64,000 nucleotides of DNA from Pelobates cultripes (lineage: Eukaryota; Chordata; Amphibia; Anura; Pelobatidae): positions 113,142,655 to 113,206,654 of the forward strand of contig OW240917.1 in NCBI GenBank assembly GCA_933207985.1, in the 5' to 3' direction. The notes below the pieces were generated by a model. It was not told where the DNA came from. It did not search any database and saw only the letters and a list, made by a program, of their open reading frames with translations. Below are positions 11,034-23,017 of the stretch, piece by piece (within the stretch, counting starts at the first letter, position 1; every line of letters starts with the position of its first letter). A program made the position numbers and the translations under genes.

Positions 11034-11884
11034 TAGACATGTGCAATTCGTTTCGGTCCAAATTAAAATTTGGTTGAATTTCGGGTAATTCGGACATTCG
11101 GGTGCCCCCATTAGGTCATTAGGCCCCCCCAATTTGTATTTAGGGCCCCCACCCACCGCTCATGGGGGAGGACATTAGGTCCCTCCTCCCCCTTATTCTT
11201 GTTTAGGGCCCACACCCATCGCTCAGGGGTGAGGGCTAGGGGGGAGGACATTAGGTCCCCCCCCAATTTTTATTTAGGGCCCCCACCCACTGCTCAGGGG
11301 GAGGACATTAGGTCCCCACCCTTATTCTAGTTTAGGGCCCCCACCCACCGCTCAGGACAATAGGTCCCCCCCCAATTTGTATTTAGGGCCCCCACCCACC
11401 ACTCAGGGGTGGGGGCCAGGGGGCAGGACATTAGGTCCCCTTCCCCAATTTGTATTTAGGGCCCCCATCCACCCCTCAGGGGGGAGGACAATAGGTCCCC
11501 CCCTTATTCTAGTTTAGGGCCCCCACCTGCCGCTCAGGGGTGGGGGTCAGGGGGAGGACATTTGGTCCCCCCCCCCAATTTTTATTTAGAGCCCCCACAT
11601 GCCGATCAGGGGTGAGGGCCGGTGGGGAGGACAATAGGTCCTTCCCCCTTTTTTACTTTAGGGCCCCCACCCGCCTCTCATAATTTTTACTTAGTATTAG
11701 TAAATTTGGCTGAAATACCAATTTAGGTCTTTCAGCCTTTTGGTAGATAACTCCCTAATACCATGGGAATTAAGGAGTTATCTACCAAGCGGCTGCAAGA
11801 GAAGTGCCGAAGTTGCCGAAGTTCCGAAGTCCCGAATTTCGAAATGCCGAACCAAGCCGAATATTTTCCCCATGCACATGCCTA
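11034..11884. mobile_element. Nested hAT-like element with 8-bp target duplication
   Basis: The ends TAGACATGTGCA and TGCACATGCCTA are inverted copies of each other with one mismatch. They are flanked by GAGATTAG at 11026-11033 and 11885-11892. Subterminal sequence is rich in TTCGG/CCGAA motifs. The 851-bp element has no transposase and is largely filled by a GGGCCCCCACCC-type tandem array. It inserted into the larger hAT element. Confidence 0.78.
11100..11690. repeat. C-rich minisatellite, units of roughly 60-130 bp
   Basis: Repeated blocks of TTTAGGGCCCCCACCC, a CGCTCAGGGG-type segment, GGAGGACATTAGGTCCCC and CAATTTGTATTTAGG recur about six to eight times with variable length. Many runs of five to eight C make the minus strand G-rich. 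Confidence 0.85.
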
Positions 11885-12189
11885 GAGATTAGTGCCACGA
11901 ATAATATACTAGATTGCCTACTTACAACCAGATGAGGATGATGGGCTCTGGCTGCGGTTTGGCTCCACTGGTCTGGTGTAGAATAGGCTCTCTGGCGGCT
12001 GTTTGTAACTGTGGCCACAAAAGTCAATGTTCTGGGGGAAGGTGAAGCAGCTCCTTTTTTTTTTTTTTGGGCCCCTTGCGCAGCTCAAGGTTTGGGCCCC
12101 CAGGGCCTGACGGTGAGTATGTCCATAAGGCCCACTCATAAGTCCACCTACATGTTCCACCCATAAGTTCGCTCACAGGGAGTGCAGTG

Positions 12190-12490
12190 TTTAGGGGATG
12201 TGTTACGTTAGTGTAGAGGATATAAAGTGTGTGCTTATGGAATGTAGTGTATAGGGATACCAAGTTGTGTAGGTGATGCAGTGTGTGTGTAGTGGATGCA
12301 GTGTGTTTTTGTGTAAGGGATAGAAAGCAGTGTGTTTGTGTGTTTCTGGTTGTGTTTAAGGGATGCATTGTGTGAATCTGTGTTTGTATGAGTAAGGGAT
12401 GCAAGGTGTGTTTCTGTGTATGTAAGGGATGCAATATGTGTGTGTCTGAAAGGGGTGCATTGAGTGTGTGTGTGTGTGTGTGATGCTTTT
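12190..12490. repeat. TG-rich minisatellite
   Basis: Degenerate repeats of a GTGTGTTT-x-TGTGTAAGGGATGCA-like unit end in a pure (TG)n run near 12462-12481. Antisense frames such as HTLHPL are artefacts. Confidence 0.8.
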
Positions 12491-13114
12491 GTGTAATACC
12501 TCTTTAATTGGAACTCAACTGCAGAATTTTCTGAGGGCAGGAACAGTAAGTTTCACCTCCTATTATATTGGAGTGAAATCAGTGGACTGTATCTTTAAAT
12601 AATAATCAGGAAAATGCCAAGTTAGTTCCAACTTGAATTTTAATAATGAAGTTTTAGCCTTAGCAGCAATCCTTATTTGTCAACAGAGAGTTTAAAGAAA
12701 TTAAATACTATAATTAATTGATATGACTTGCTTTCCTTGACAAAAGATTTACTTAACTTAGAAGCACTCTGGCACTGGAAGGGTTAATTCACCCAATGGA
12801 GGAAGAGGAAGGAGTCTCTTTTAACAAACTGCAGTTTAGTAGTGAGAGAAAGGAAGTCCGTTTGTCCAAGCCGAGGTCTGAGAGAGGAGAAGGTAGAATT
12901 CCGTTTATAAGCCGAGGTCTGAGAAGTGGAGCCGGTAGCATCGAGTAGAGCAGCTGATCTCACTGCCGCACCTGAGTGAATAATCCAGCACTTTGAATCT
13001 GGCGCGGTCTTCCTAAGTATCGTGGAAAGACCGCGTCAGAAAAAAGGGGCGGAGCTAAGCGCAGTGAACCCGGAAGTGGGTTCCGGCGGCAGCATGAATG
13101 TTGGGTATACCTGA

Positions 13115-13350
13115 CAGTGTGTGTGTGTAAGATATGCATTGTGTTTCTGTGTGTGTAAGATATGCATTGTGTTTCTGTGTGTGTAAGAGAAGCAGTGTGT
13201 TTCTGTGTATGTGTGCAAGGGATGCATTGTCTTTGTGTGTAATGGATGCATTGTATGTTTCTCTGTGTGTAACGGAAGCATGGTGTGTTTCTGTGTGTGT
13301 AGGGATGCATTGTTTATTTGTGTATATATAGGGAAGCATGGTGTGTGTAA
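13115..13350. repeat. TG-rich minisatellite, second block
   Basis: About eight copies of a 26-36-bp unit containing TGTGTTTCTGTGTGTGTAAG and GATGCATTG. It is the same repeat family as the block at 12.2-12.5 kb. Confidence 0.85.
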
Positions 13351-13389
13351 TGTGAAAGAGAGAGTTTGTGGGGTGGGATAGGGGGTGAG

Positions 13390-14425
13390 TCCTACCAGCC
13401 CCTTTGTGCTTCTCCTTCCCCCCTTGCTCAGCCCCTCTCCCCTCGTGTCCCTTACCTCTCTCCCCTACTGCCCTTTAGTGCTCATCACTGTCCCTTAGTG
13501 ATCTCCCCTGTCACTTAGTGAACTCCCCGCCCCCTTTCCCATAGTGCTCTGCCCCCCGTCCCTTAGTGCTGTCTCCTACCCCCCCATTGAGCTCTCCCCT
13601 GCCCGTTAGTAGTCTCTCCTCTCCTCCCCTGTGCCTTAGTGGTCTCTCCTCTCCCCCAACCCATTAGTGGTCTCTACTCTCCTCCCCCGCTTACCTTGGT
13701 GTACTCTCCTCTTCTCCCCCCCTTTCCATTAGTGATCTCTCCTCTCCCCTCACCCTTAGTGGTCTCTGCTCTCGTCTGCCCCACTAGTGGTGTCTCCTCC
13801 TCCCTTTTCATTAGTCATCTTTTTCCTCCCCACCTCCTCAGTGGTCTCTACTCTCCTCCCCCCCTTCTTAGTGTACTTTCCTCTTCTTCCCCTTTCCATT
13901 AGTGATCTCTCTCCTCCCAGTGATCTCTCTCCCCCTTTCCATTAGTCATCTCTCCTTTCCCTCCCCTTTCCATTAGTGGTCTCTCCTCTCCCCCCTCCCT
14001 GTTAGTGGTCTTGCCTCTCCCCTCACCCTTAGTGGTCTCTTCTCACCCCCTCCCCTAGTGGTCTTTCCTCCACCCCCTCCCTCCATTAGTGGTCTCTCCT
14101 CACCCCCCTCCCTTAATGGTGTCTCCTCTCCTCCCCAGTGGTCTCTCCTCACCCCTCCTCCCTCCCTTAGTGATCTCTCCTCACCGGCCTCTCCCTCCCT
14201 TAGTGATCTCTCCTCACCGCCCCCTCCCTTCCTTAGTGGTCTCTCTTCACCCCTTCCTTAGTGGTCTCTCTTCACCCCTCCCTTAGTGGTCTCTCCTCAC
14301 CCCCCTCCCTCCCATAAAGGTCTCTCTTCCACCTCCCCTGCTGCCCCTCCCAAGGTGGTCTCTCCCCCACCCCCTCCCTCAGCGGTTTCTCCCCCCATTC
14401 TCCTCATCCCCTTCTCCTCCCTGTG
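13390..14425. repeat. Pyrimidine-rich minisatellite, unit about 25-30 bp
   Basis: Roughly one kilobase of plus-strand C/T-rich repeats built on CCCTTAGTGGTCTCTCCTC with variable CCCC runs. Strand asymmetry is strong: A and G are confined mostly to the TTAGTG core. Proline/serine-rich reading frames across it are artefacts. Confidence 0.9.
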
Positions 14426-14624
14426 TAGCGTGGCAGAGTTCAGGTCCGTGGTACAGGAGTTTCTGTTTCCTGTACCCGGCCGAACTGAAAGGAAGTGCTC
14501 ACTATAGAGCGCTCAGGCTGCTGCAGGATGAGTGGGGCCGGCACTCCTGGCGGAGCTCCTTCCTAAGGTGTGCCCCAGGCGACTGCATAAGTCGCCTATA
14601 GGAAGCGCCGGCCCTGTGTCAGGT

Positions 14625-17200
14625 GTCTATAGGCACAGAATTCTACAAATTAAAAAAAATCAGTTATAGATATTCATGTATGATAATCGCACATGTTTAT
14701 ATGTACATGCATATTCCTGCTTGTAATGTATTGTGCTTGAATCTGTGAGTATAGAAAGTGTATGCACCCACTGCAATTGCTGCTTAAATACATGCAGGGT
14801 CAACGGTAATGTTAGAAGTTAGGGTAAAAAGAGGTTTAAGGTTAGAAAGGGGTTTATTTCAGCATTGGAGAAGAGTGTTATAAGGTACTATGATTATATG
14901 CTTGAGAGAGGTTACAGTTGTGTTCTCAAATGTGTTTAGTATTTTTGGATTTAGGTTTAGAGTGTGGTTAAATTTAGTATTGGGTACGTGGTGTGCTTAG
15001 TTTCATAGGTGTATGCCAAACCTAGGATTCAGGCAGAGAGTTTATTTTACTTATTTTTTTGCGGTTTTAGGCTTTGAATGCTTACATTTATGAATAAGAA
15101 AAGGCTTTGTTTATGTTTGGTGGTTGCTTTTGGGTTCACGAAAAGGGTGTTTACGACATGACTTTTGAAGGGTTGTTTGCAAAGTACTCACCGTCCTATG
15201 GTTCCAGTGATTTTTTTGATTTGAAGTAGCTGTTATACAATGTGCACCACTCATTGCCATCTCCTGCTCCTTCTGCAAACACTTTCTTTGTTATCCCTTC
15301 CACTTCCTGTCCAACCTAACAAATAAACATTGGAGGAGCTGGTACAGCTTTTATACCACCTATAACTGTTCCTGACATAGCTCTGACATCAAGCTTAGGA
15401 GGCTGACTGGACACAGAGGATACTGGCCAAGGCTCTTATCACTTATTTCACTTGAACCAGCCCATGTAAGGTCCAAAAAGGCACATTATAATTGCTGAAA
15501 ACTGGTGCCCTCTGAGGACAGGCATCTCTGTACACAGGTGCCTACAACGCCTAATGAGAAATACATATCTGGGACCATCCATAGTTTTCTATGTTTCCAA
15601 CTGGCAAGTCATATGCACACTTCTGTACATATAATATCAAGGGCTGAGTGCTCACCACTAATATTATGCTTAAATAAACACACAGTATATATTTGCTTTC
15701 TAGACAAGTCTGATATATCTACTCTGTCTACACAGTTTAAAAGAAATACAGGAAATTTGAGTATTGGGTAATATTCAGTAGCCCTACATACTTAGACTTC
15801 CCAGCTGTCCTGCTTACTACTTCGAATGCCACAACAGCGAACACAAGCATACTATTGTCAAACATATGAAAACATAAGTACAGCAGTGAGACATTGGCAC
15901 AATTTTAGGTAAATTAATCATGCTGGTTTAACATGTCTAAACAATGAGGAAACAATTGTCATTCTGCGATTAACAAGGTAATAAACATGAGATTTATGAG
16001 GCGTTATAGGCAAAGAGTTATCAGATTAACTAACATGTGCTGAGTTAGCCTATAGGTTATCCACCGAAGCATTACACAGCTCTACGATATAGCATCATAG
16101 AAGATAGGGTGATGGATGGAAGAAAAAATAGGCAAATAACACAAAGAAAATATAACAATAGGAATAAGAGAGCAAGCCCCATATCTAAGTGAACGTGAGC
16201 TACATATGGCAGCAGGAAGTATTAGCCTTTATTGACATTATTTAGGCTATGGCCCTAGGGCCTGTTTCAGCTGATCCCCAGTAGTGGCAGGCATGGATCG
16301 ATGCTAGAGGAGATTGCTTGTGTGTCCACATCACAGCGCTGGGGTAGGGCCCCTCTCCAGCCACATGCCTGAATGAGGGCCTGCATCTGCAATCCACAGA
16401 CTTGGAGATTCTTTTAATCCAAGTCTCTTCCCCGCCAGGAGCAGCAGGAAGATCCAGATGTAGTGTACCACTGATGGTGGTTGATCTTCGGACTGTGAGG
16501 CCAATGCTTTGAGGCAGAGCCTCAGTATGCTCTCAGCCCAGGAGGCAGACGGAAGCATAGGTAGACGCTCATTGACTAGCCTTGCCCTGAGAGGAAGCGC
16601 TCTTCTCCGGCTCTGTGTTACTCTGTTGTTCTTCCTGTGGCTTAAGCACAAGGACATACCTACATTCATGTAGTTTACGCCAGAAGCTCCGGAAAGTCTC
16701 ATCTAGGTGGTGTAAAATATTTTCCATTGATGTGCAATGGAGCTGCTGGGATGGTTACAGGCCTTGTCTGATAATGTGAGGAGCCTCCACCATCTTGATG
16801 GAACTTATAAGTTTGGGTGCAACAGGAGTAGCACTTGGAACACGAGGTAAGTGCAGATGCGCTTTCTCAATAGACTTTGGTCGGGACTGCGATATCCCTC
16901 AGCAGTCCAGGGGTACGATACAGGGCACTGTATCAATCAAGCATAGGTTCAGGCAGATAGTTTGACGACACCCTCGCGCAGAGTCTGCCAGAAGGCCACC
17001 AAGGCAAATCTATGTAGAACCAGAGTTTTATGCAGATCCAAAGGGCTTGCTCGATGGGCTGCAGCATCCCCGTTGTATGTAGCCAGTTACATGCTTAAAT
17101 TTGGCAAAATTTCAAGTTAAAGGAAATAAATTCAGATTTCCATGGAGGATCTCCAGCAGCACACGTCTACCTCGGTCAGTTGTCAGGCCCCGCCTCCATA
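14625..17200. other. Intron sequence with possible antisense retroelement 5' end
   Basis: No gene recognised. On the minus strand, sequence starting near 17196 (GAGGCGGGGCCTGACA) resembles the GC-richer 5' leader of frog L1-like elements and runs down to about 16200. A 123-codon minus-strand frame at 16331-16702 shows no domain I can name. The remainder is AT-rich. Confidence 0.35.
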
Positions 17201-19133
17201 AATATTCATTTGATCAATTATTTATTATAAAAAATGCATTTATTACTGAATAAAAATAGGCTACATATACTCCAGTTATTCCATTAAATTGTATATTTTG
17301 AAACCTATGTATATGGAGAGGGTAACCAGCCTCTTGAAAAAAAATTGTGGCGTTTAGTACTTAAAGGTAAACCCTACACATTTAACAGCTGTTAATACCT
17401 AGAATCTTCTTTGAATTTTAAGCCCTGTTTTTTATACTTGTAAACATCTATCATTTTAGCCTTAGTTTCCAGCATTTTAAGCAACCAATGTATGTTCTTC
17501 TATGTGGATTGTATTAGAGTAGTGGTAAAATAAAAAAAATCTCTTCTCACTTCATGGGTATTAACTCAACTCTACTTGAAGGATACACTAGGAGAAGAAG
17601 ACCTTTCATACTGCATAAGAAATAAAACTACATTTTGAAATGTACATTAACACATCACAAAGTCATGATTTTAGTTACAAAGAAAAAAAAATGTGATTGA
17701 CAAACATCCAACCTCAACAGGGCTTGCATGACAACTGGTCATATATAAAGTAAGTTAATTTGATTTACATTGAACCACAGCAGTAACACTTTCATTTCTG
17801 AAATATCCAGGCTTGAATAGCTTGCTCCAGTTACATATTAAATCATGAGATAACTTATAATCAGTTTGCAATTCTAACAATAATCCCAATCATGACCTTG
17901 CGTCCTATGTCTTCTAATCACATCCCTATTTTTGACGGTCCAGTCATATCCACACTTAATAAATGGGAATCCATCCTTGGTACACTCAACATACATCAAT
18001 GACACACATAGTACATCCATGCCTGAATAAGCCAACACTTCCGCTCTCTCTGGCTAACTCTACAAAAATAAAAACAAAATAGTTCAATAGTCCAGCATAG
18101 TCCAGAAAAATAGAATAAGTCTTTCAAGGAGTATAAAGAATCTCAGACACCATAAACTTTGTTCCATAATCTTAGACACCATAATATAGCTAAGGGTAGC
18201 AATATGGCTGACAACAAGGTAATGTCAGCTTCCACATAGTTCTTAATTCTTCTGTTTGCTGGATGTTCACCAAAATGCTCTGTGCAACACCCCAATTGTT
18301 GAAAGGGTTAATACAGAAATAGCGGCACTAGACAGCACTGCACCTTCAGGTCTTTCCAAGTTAGTTTATGTCCTCATAAGTAAGCATCTCAGTTTCTTCG
18401 GCTAGCGTGGATTTTGACCAAACAGATTTATTTGCAAATAGGTAGGTAGGTCAGCTAGAGAGATTGGTGTGTAGTTCCAAATATCAGGCGGCACAAATAC
18501 TTCAGTACGGTCTCTATAATCATACAAACACAAGGATCAGTACGACATCAATAAGTTAATTATCTAGGCTAAACTCAAATTAGAGACTAAAATTAAACCC
18601 TTAACTTGTGTAACATGTACTTCTCTCAGTGTTGCTTATATTTCATTGAATTTGTCCTTTATAAAATTTGAATACATAATTTCCCTTTAGAATGACTTTG
18701 TATGGATGAGAGAAGCACTCATTCTATATAAATGCTTGTTGGACAGAATGAGTACTAAAACACTAACATATACATATTGGAATAATTCCCAATAAAATTA
18801 TGTTCTTAAACTTAAACATTAATTTGATAATCCCAATTAATTACTTTAATAGAATTGGAATGCTGAATTCTGTCAAAATTACGTTACAAATTGACTAAGC
18901 GTACATGATTTTACTTTAGTTATTTCACATTGCGAAGCCTATGCAAACAATGTCTATGTCCCAACTTCAGCTTGTACACCCTCTAAGAGCCAGCATTAAA
19001 ACTGTTTTATCACTCAAAACTGTATATAAAATATTAAAAACATGTACCATCTGTGTATTAGGCTGGGGTTGTTGGGTGTGGTATGGGTTGGAAGCTATGG
19101 TTGGTATTGAGGAATCTGCCGGGATGGGTTTGA
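17201..19133. other. Intron sequence, possible LTR debris
   Basis: Mostly unrecognised. On the minus strand, sequence ending CTTTCAACA at about 18302, with an AATAAA upstream near 18425, could be the 3' part of a decayed LTR. I could not match it to a partner LTR. Confidence 0.3.
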
Positions 19134-19215
19134 GCACTAATTTTTCCAGTGACCCTGCTATCCACAATTAAAACAGTGTGTTCCACCAATGCTGAAGTTG
19201 CCACCTCTACAAAAG
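19134..19215 (-). pseudogene. Decayed retroelement gag zinc-knuckle remnant
   Basis: On the minus strand, positions 19175 to 19134 translate as a C-X2-C-X4-H-X4-C zinc knuckle with the expected aromatic, glycine and GHW spacing, but with two in-frame stop codons inside the motif. A gag nucleocapsid knuckle is the usual source of this pattern in LTR retroelements and endogenous retroviruses. The surrounding sequence is too decayed for family assignment. It is non-functional. Confidence 0.55.
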
Positions 19216-19589
19216 TTTTCTGATTCAATCTCCTATCACCTCTCAAATATCCTTGTCTCGCCTGCTTAAGATCACAATCCTTTGTGACCGATACCACATA
19301 CTTTTCTCTCTTTCTTTATAACAAAACAACTTGCTGTATCTTTCTCATGAATCTTCCAAAGAAATTGAATTGGGGTCAAAGAGGGCCAGTCACAGGCCAA
19401 CAATTTGACCAAAAGTGAACAAGGAGGGATACAGGTCGAGATTACCTAACTCACACCCCCCTCTTTGTGTACCCCTCTTTGTGTACCACACAGATATAAT
19501 ATTGATAGGCTTTTGAAGATTTATTGTATAGTTACATTGTGTATGTAAGGCACAGTTGCAATACTGACAGTCTGGGCATGGGCGTAATG

Positions 19590-19665
19590 CAGATATTATT
19601 TTTATTATTATTATGTTATTATTTATATAGCGCCATCAGACTCCGTAGCAATGTACAATGAGTGA
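19590..19665 (-). mobile_element. SINE 3' tail (GGCGCTATATAAATAAT type)
   Basis: The minus strand reads GATGGCGCTATATAAATAAT followed by an AATAAT-rich microsatellite tail, a recurrent amphibian SINE terminus. Another copy lies at 38959-39010. Confidence 0.6.
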
Positions 19666-20440
19666 ACTAACAGACATGTAATTGTAACCAGACAACTGGA
19701 CATACGGGAACAGAAGGGTGGAGGGTCCTGCTCCATATGCGAGAGAGGTATTTTTCCATTGTCAGAATACATTAAAAACACTAAAATATTGCAAATATTA
19801 AAATCATATTGCAGCTGTTTTCTATACCTGCAAGGATATGGTTGTAATACTTCAAGTGATTTCAAATTGAGTATCAAAAGTCTAACCACAAAAACTAAAT
19901 TTTATATGCTTATCAAAAATGAGTTTAACCCCTCAGCAAAGTTAATAGGGTGACCTCTTCCCATAGTATGATTCCTTTTATAATTATATTATTTATTCTC
20001 TTCTGGGTCTGCAAAATGCTTTCAATTTACCAATACAAATATAATACAGTAGTTAAGAATTGCCTCACTTATAAGCAAAATAAATTCTCTGATCTCTATT
20101 AAAAATACCATTTCATCGCTATAATCAATGAGGCATACTAAATGAATCTTAATCTTGGAAAAAACCTATCCTATACATCCATTCAATTTTTCTTTTTATA
20201 TAACCATATATTTTATATAACAATTTTTTATGTTAAAGATAACACATTTTTCTTTTTCTTTGATTTAAATAATGCAATGCACTTTAAAAGTAGAGTTAAC
20301 TCTAAATACTCCCCTAATGGAAACGTGAATCCACAATTTTGAAAAGGAGATTTTTTTTTTTTTTGATTTTTTTTTCAGGGGCCCCTTTCTTGTCGGCTGA
20401 TCAGCGTTTTTTTTTACTCTGTTGTAAAAAGACACTTGTG

Positions 20441-20920
20441 TTTAAGGACCACTATAGGCACCCAGACCACTTCAGCTTAATGAAGTGGTCTGGGTGCCTG
20501 GTCCAGCTAGGTTTAACCCTTTTTCTATAAACATAGCAGGTTCAGAGAAACTGCTATGTTTATAAATGGGTTAATCCAGCCTCTAGTTTCTGTCTCATTG
20601 ACAGCCGTTAGAGGCGCTTCCGCGCTTCTCCCTGTGACTTTCACAGTGAGAAGACGCCAGCATCCATAGGAAAGCATTGTGAATGCTTTCCTATGAGACT
20701 GGCTGAATGCGCGCGCAGCACATGCCGCGCATGCGCATTCAGCCGAGGAGGCGTAGAGGAGGAGGAGAGTCTCCCACCCGGTGCTGGAAAAAGAGGTAAG
20801 TTTAACCCATTCCTCCCCTAGAGCCCAGCAGGAGGGGGACCCTGAAGGTGGGGACACCATCAGGGCACTATAGTGCCAGGAAAACAAGTATGTTTTCCTG
20901 GCACTATAGTGCTCCTTTAA
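20441..20920 (+). mobile_element. T2/Kolobok-like MITE
   Basis: The left end reads TTTAAGGACCACTATAG and the right end CTATAGTGCTCCTTTAA, so it is TTAA-flanked with GGAnCACTATAG terminal inverted repeats. Each terminus is itself a hairpin (CACCCAGACCACTTCA ... TGAAGTGGTCTGGGTG at the left). A GC-rich core with CGCGCGCAGC and CATGCGCATTCAGCC lies in the middle. A close relative in opposite orientation is at 34337-34837. There is no coding capacity. Confidence 0.85.
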
Positions 20921-21597
20921 TGGCATGCAAATATTTTTAAAATATTCTTCATACTCATTGTAATATCACACATGTCATCTTATAACACAGAACACAACGA
21001 ATGTAGCAGATATCCAGCAGACATGCCAATACAAAAAGCATATTCATGGACAGGCAATTAACTCAATCCAAAATAAATTAATAAATGTCACACTCGGTGT
21101 CCCTCAAAAGAAACACAGACATAATCTAGGTTCCTATGTTTGTGCATTATGCATTTCTGCAAACTATGCAATCAGTACTGCTTTAAGGATAGACCAGAAA
21201 ACCTGGCAACTGGACAGGAAAGTCGAATTTTGGCAAGAAGTCCATTATTGCAACAGAATATTGGAAATCAGCCAAAACTTACAAAAACATTGTAAGTTTT
21301 TTTTTCTTTTGCTTTAAGGATTACAACTCCTATTGCTCTTGGACTAGTATTCAATAATAAATCATTTATTTAATAGATTATTACACTGCTATTTCCATCT
21401 ATATCAATACTGAGACAAACTTATTCAAATATAATTTAAAAGAACACAGCAAAATACCCATTAACATACATATCAATTAAACTGCATACTTCAAAATGAA
21501 CTTTTAACAGAATAAACTTTTAACAGTTGTATTCAGAACATATTATTGTAAGGTATACCAATTTTAGTTTGTATCAGATTTATTTAAGAATTCTTAA

Positions 21598-21816
21598 ACG
21601 TTCACCATCTTCACCCTTGTCACCACGTGCTCCTTGTGAGCCACGAACACCAGCAGGACCGGCAGGACCAGCAGGACCAGGGGCACCAGGGGAACCATTT
21701 TCCCCACGATCACCTCTGGGACTCAATAAACCTTGACTTTCAGGAGTATCTTGTTCTCCAGATGATCCAGGAGGACCTGGAAGACCAGGAAGGCAGGCAT
21801 ACCACAATGACCTTTA
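21598..21816 (-). pseudogene. Collagen triple-helix fragment, decayed
   Basis: The minus strand encodes about 21 consecutive Gly-X-Y triplets ([12 protein letters not shown] at one end; [16 protein letters not shown] and GDKGEDGER towards the other). Three glycines are replaced in register by Asp, Glu and Ser, each explainable by one G-to-A change. A one-base deletion near 21798 separates a further KGHCGMP-type triplet run. After GER the frame enters TTTAAGAATTCTTAAATAA and stops. I see no AG acceptor or GT donor at the Gly-X-Y limits, and about 190 bp is not a usual fibrillar collagen exon size. The wording is most like fibrillar chains such as type III. Glycine loss would break a triple helix, so I call it a pseudogene. 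Confidence 0.7.
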
Positions 21817-23012
21817 AATATTTGTATAACACGTGCATTAACCAGTTGCAACATATATACCCTGTCAATAGAATTTATAGAACATTTGGACCAGATTACA
21901 CAGACATGGTATCACCTGCATTTGTCAGAACTCTCAAAGACTCAACATTTTTATATTACTCCATGTTAAAGGCATGGCAAAATTTTTAGTTCCCAAAAGT
22001 CATAACAACACAGGTAAAAACCTTTGTCCATGGTTTTCTGATCCTACATTCTATAACCAAACTTCAAACCCACTTCTGCACAGTTTGGGTCACAATCAAT
22101 AAAATCTCAGCATCCCCATACAACAATTTACAGATTTTTACAATGCTACAGAATACATACAATCTAATGGATATACAACAAGTGATGTACTGGATCATTT
22201 CAAGTACCTGTAGCAAGCACAAGTTAGCTTACAGCACAAAATGAAGCATGTGTTGGACCGCTGAAAATATAAATTTTGCTCTCTAATTTATAAACATCTA
22301 CATTTACAACATGAATTCTCTGCAACAAACACACAGGGCAGATAGAATGTTAAAAACAGTCTCCCTCGTTCCCATTTTATTTATCTTATCCCCTATTCTA
22401 GCAACATACTATTTGCAGTTCTCTCCTTGAATTGGGGGGGTTGATATTTTTTAGACTGGGAAGTACATATTTCAAAATTACAGGCAATTAAGACTTGATG
22501 CTTAAAATCAGAGTTGCACAGTCACATAAAGTAGCAAGCTGGAGTAATGCCAAACATCCATCATACAGGGTTTAAACAATATTCCCTTTTAGCCCCCCCC
22601 CCCTTTTTTTTCTAAACCATTTTAGTCTGCAAAACCCACATGTACATGTACATTACATACCATGACATGACAGCCTGTCAAAGGCTTGAAAATCTTTTTA
22701 CCACCTGCCAAAGGTGAACCTCTACCAAAGAGGAATTGTCTACCATAGACAATTGTGTACAATAATGCCTGCCAAAGGCTTTCCTCCTACCCAAGGAGTC
22801 ATAAAAGTCTACCTTAGACTTAAAAAAAATACCATGTCTATCAAAGACAGTATGCAGTGAAAATCCCCTTTAAATAAAAATATAAATAGTGAAAAACCCC
22901 ATTTAAATAACAAATGCAATGTGTGTAGGATGGGAGAAGCAGGTAAAGAATAAAGGTCGTAAAAGACACTAAATTCTCTTACCTGTCATTTCCGTTCTGT
23001 CCAATTGCAACC
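21817..23012. other. Intron sequence, possible LTR-element internal region
   Basis: No coding sequence recognised. Around 22660-22860 short CTGCCAAAGG/TACCAAAGA-like words repeat irregularly. If the LTR at 23033 is real, this stretch would be its leader on the minus strand. Confidence 0.3.
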
Positions 23013-23017
23013 CAAAA

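Larger units (their letters stand above)
10783..14616. mobile_element. Non-autonomous hAT-type element, 3.8 kb, with perfect 8-bp target duplication
   Basis: The left end starts CAGGGCCAGTGC and the right end is the inverse, GCGCCGGCCCTG. It is flanked on both sides by TGTCAGGT (10775-10782 and 14617-14624). Eight-base duplications and CAGGG-type ends are characteristic of the hAT superfamily. I find no transposase reading frame. The inside holds a T2 end fragment, a nested hAT-like element, and four tandem-repeat blocks (about 11.1-11.7, 12.2-12.5, 13.1-13.35 and 13.4-14.4 kb). Reading frames in the repeat blocks are low-complexity artefacts. Confidence 0.82.

Noticed and set aside
12024..13339. 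His/Thr-rich antisense frames
   Set aside because: They follow TG-rich minisatellite units and have no other coding signal.
13639..14507. Several proline/serine-rich reading frames
   Set aside because: They are translations of the pyrimidine-rich minisatellite in different frames.
18302..18480. Second LTR with primer site
   Set aside because: The sequence after CAACA does not fit a known tRNA primer and no partner LTR was seen; kept only as a remark.
20600..20780. GC-rich CpG island-like segment
   Set aside because: It is the GC-rich centre of a T2 MITE, and the same segment recurs at about 34500-34600.
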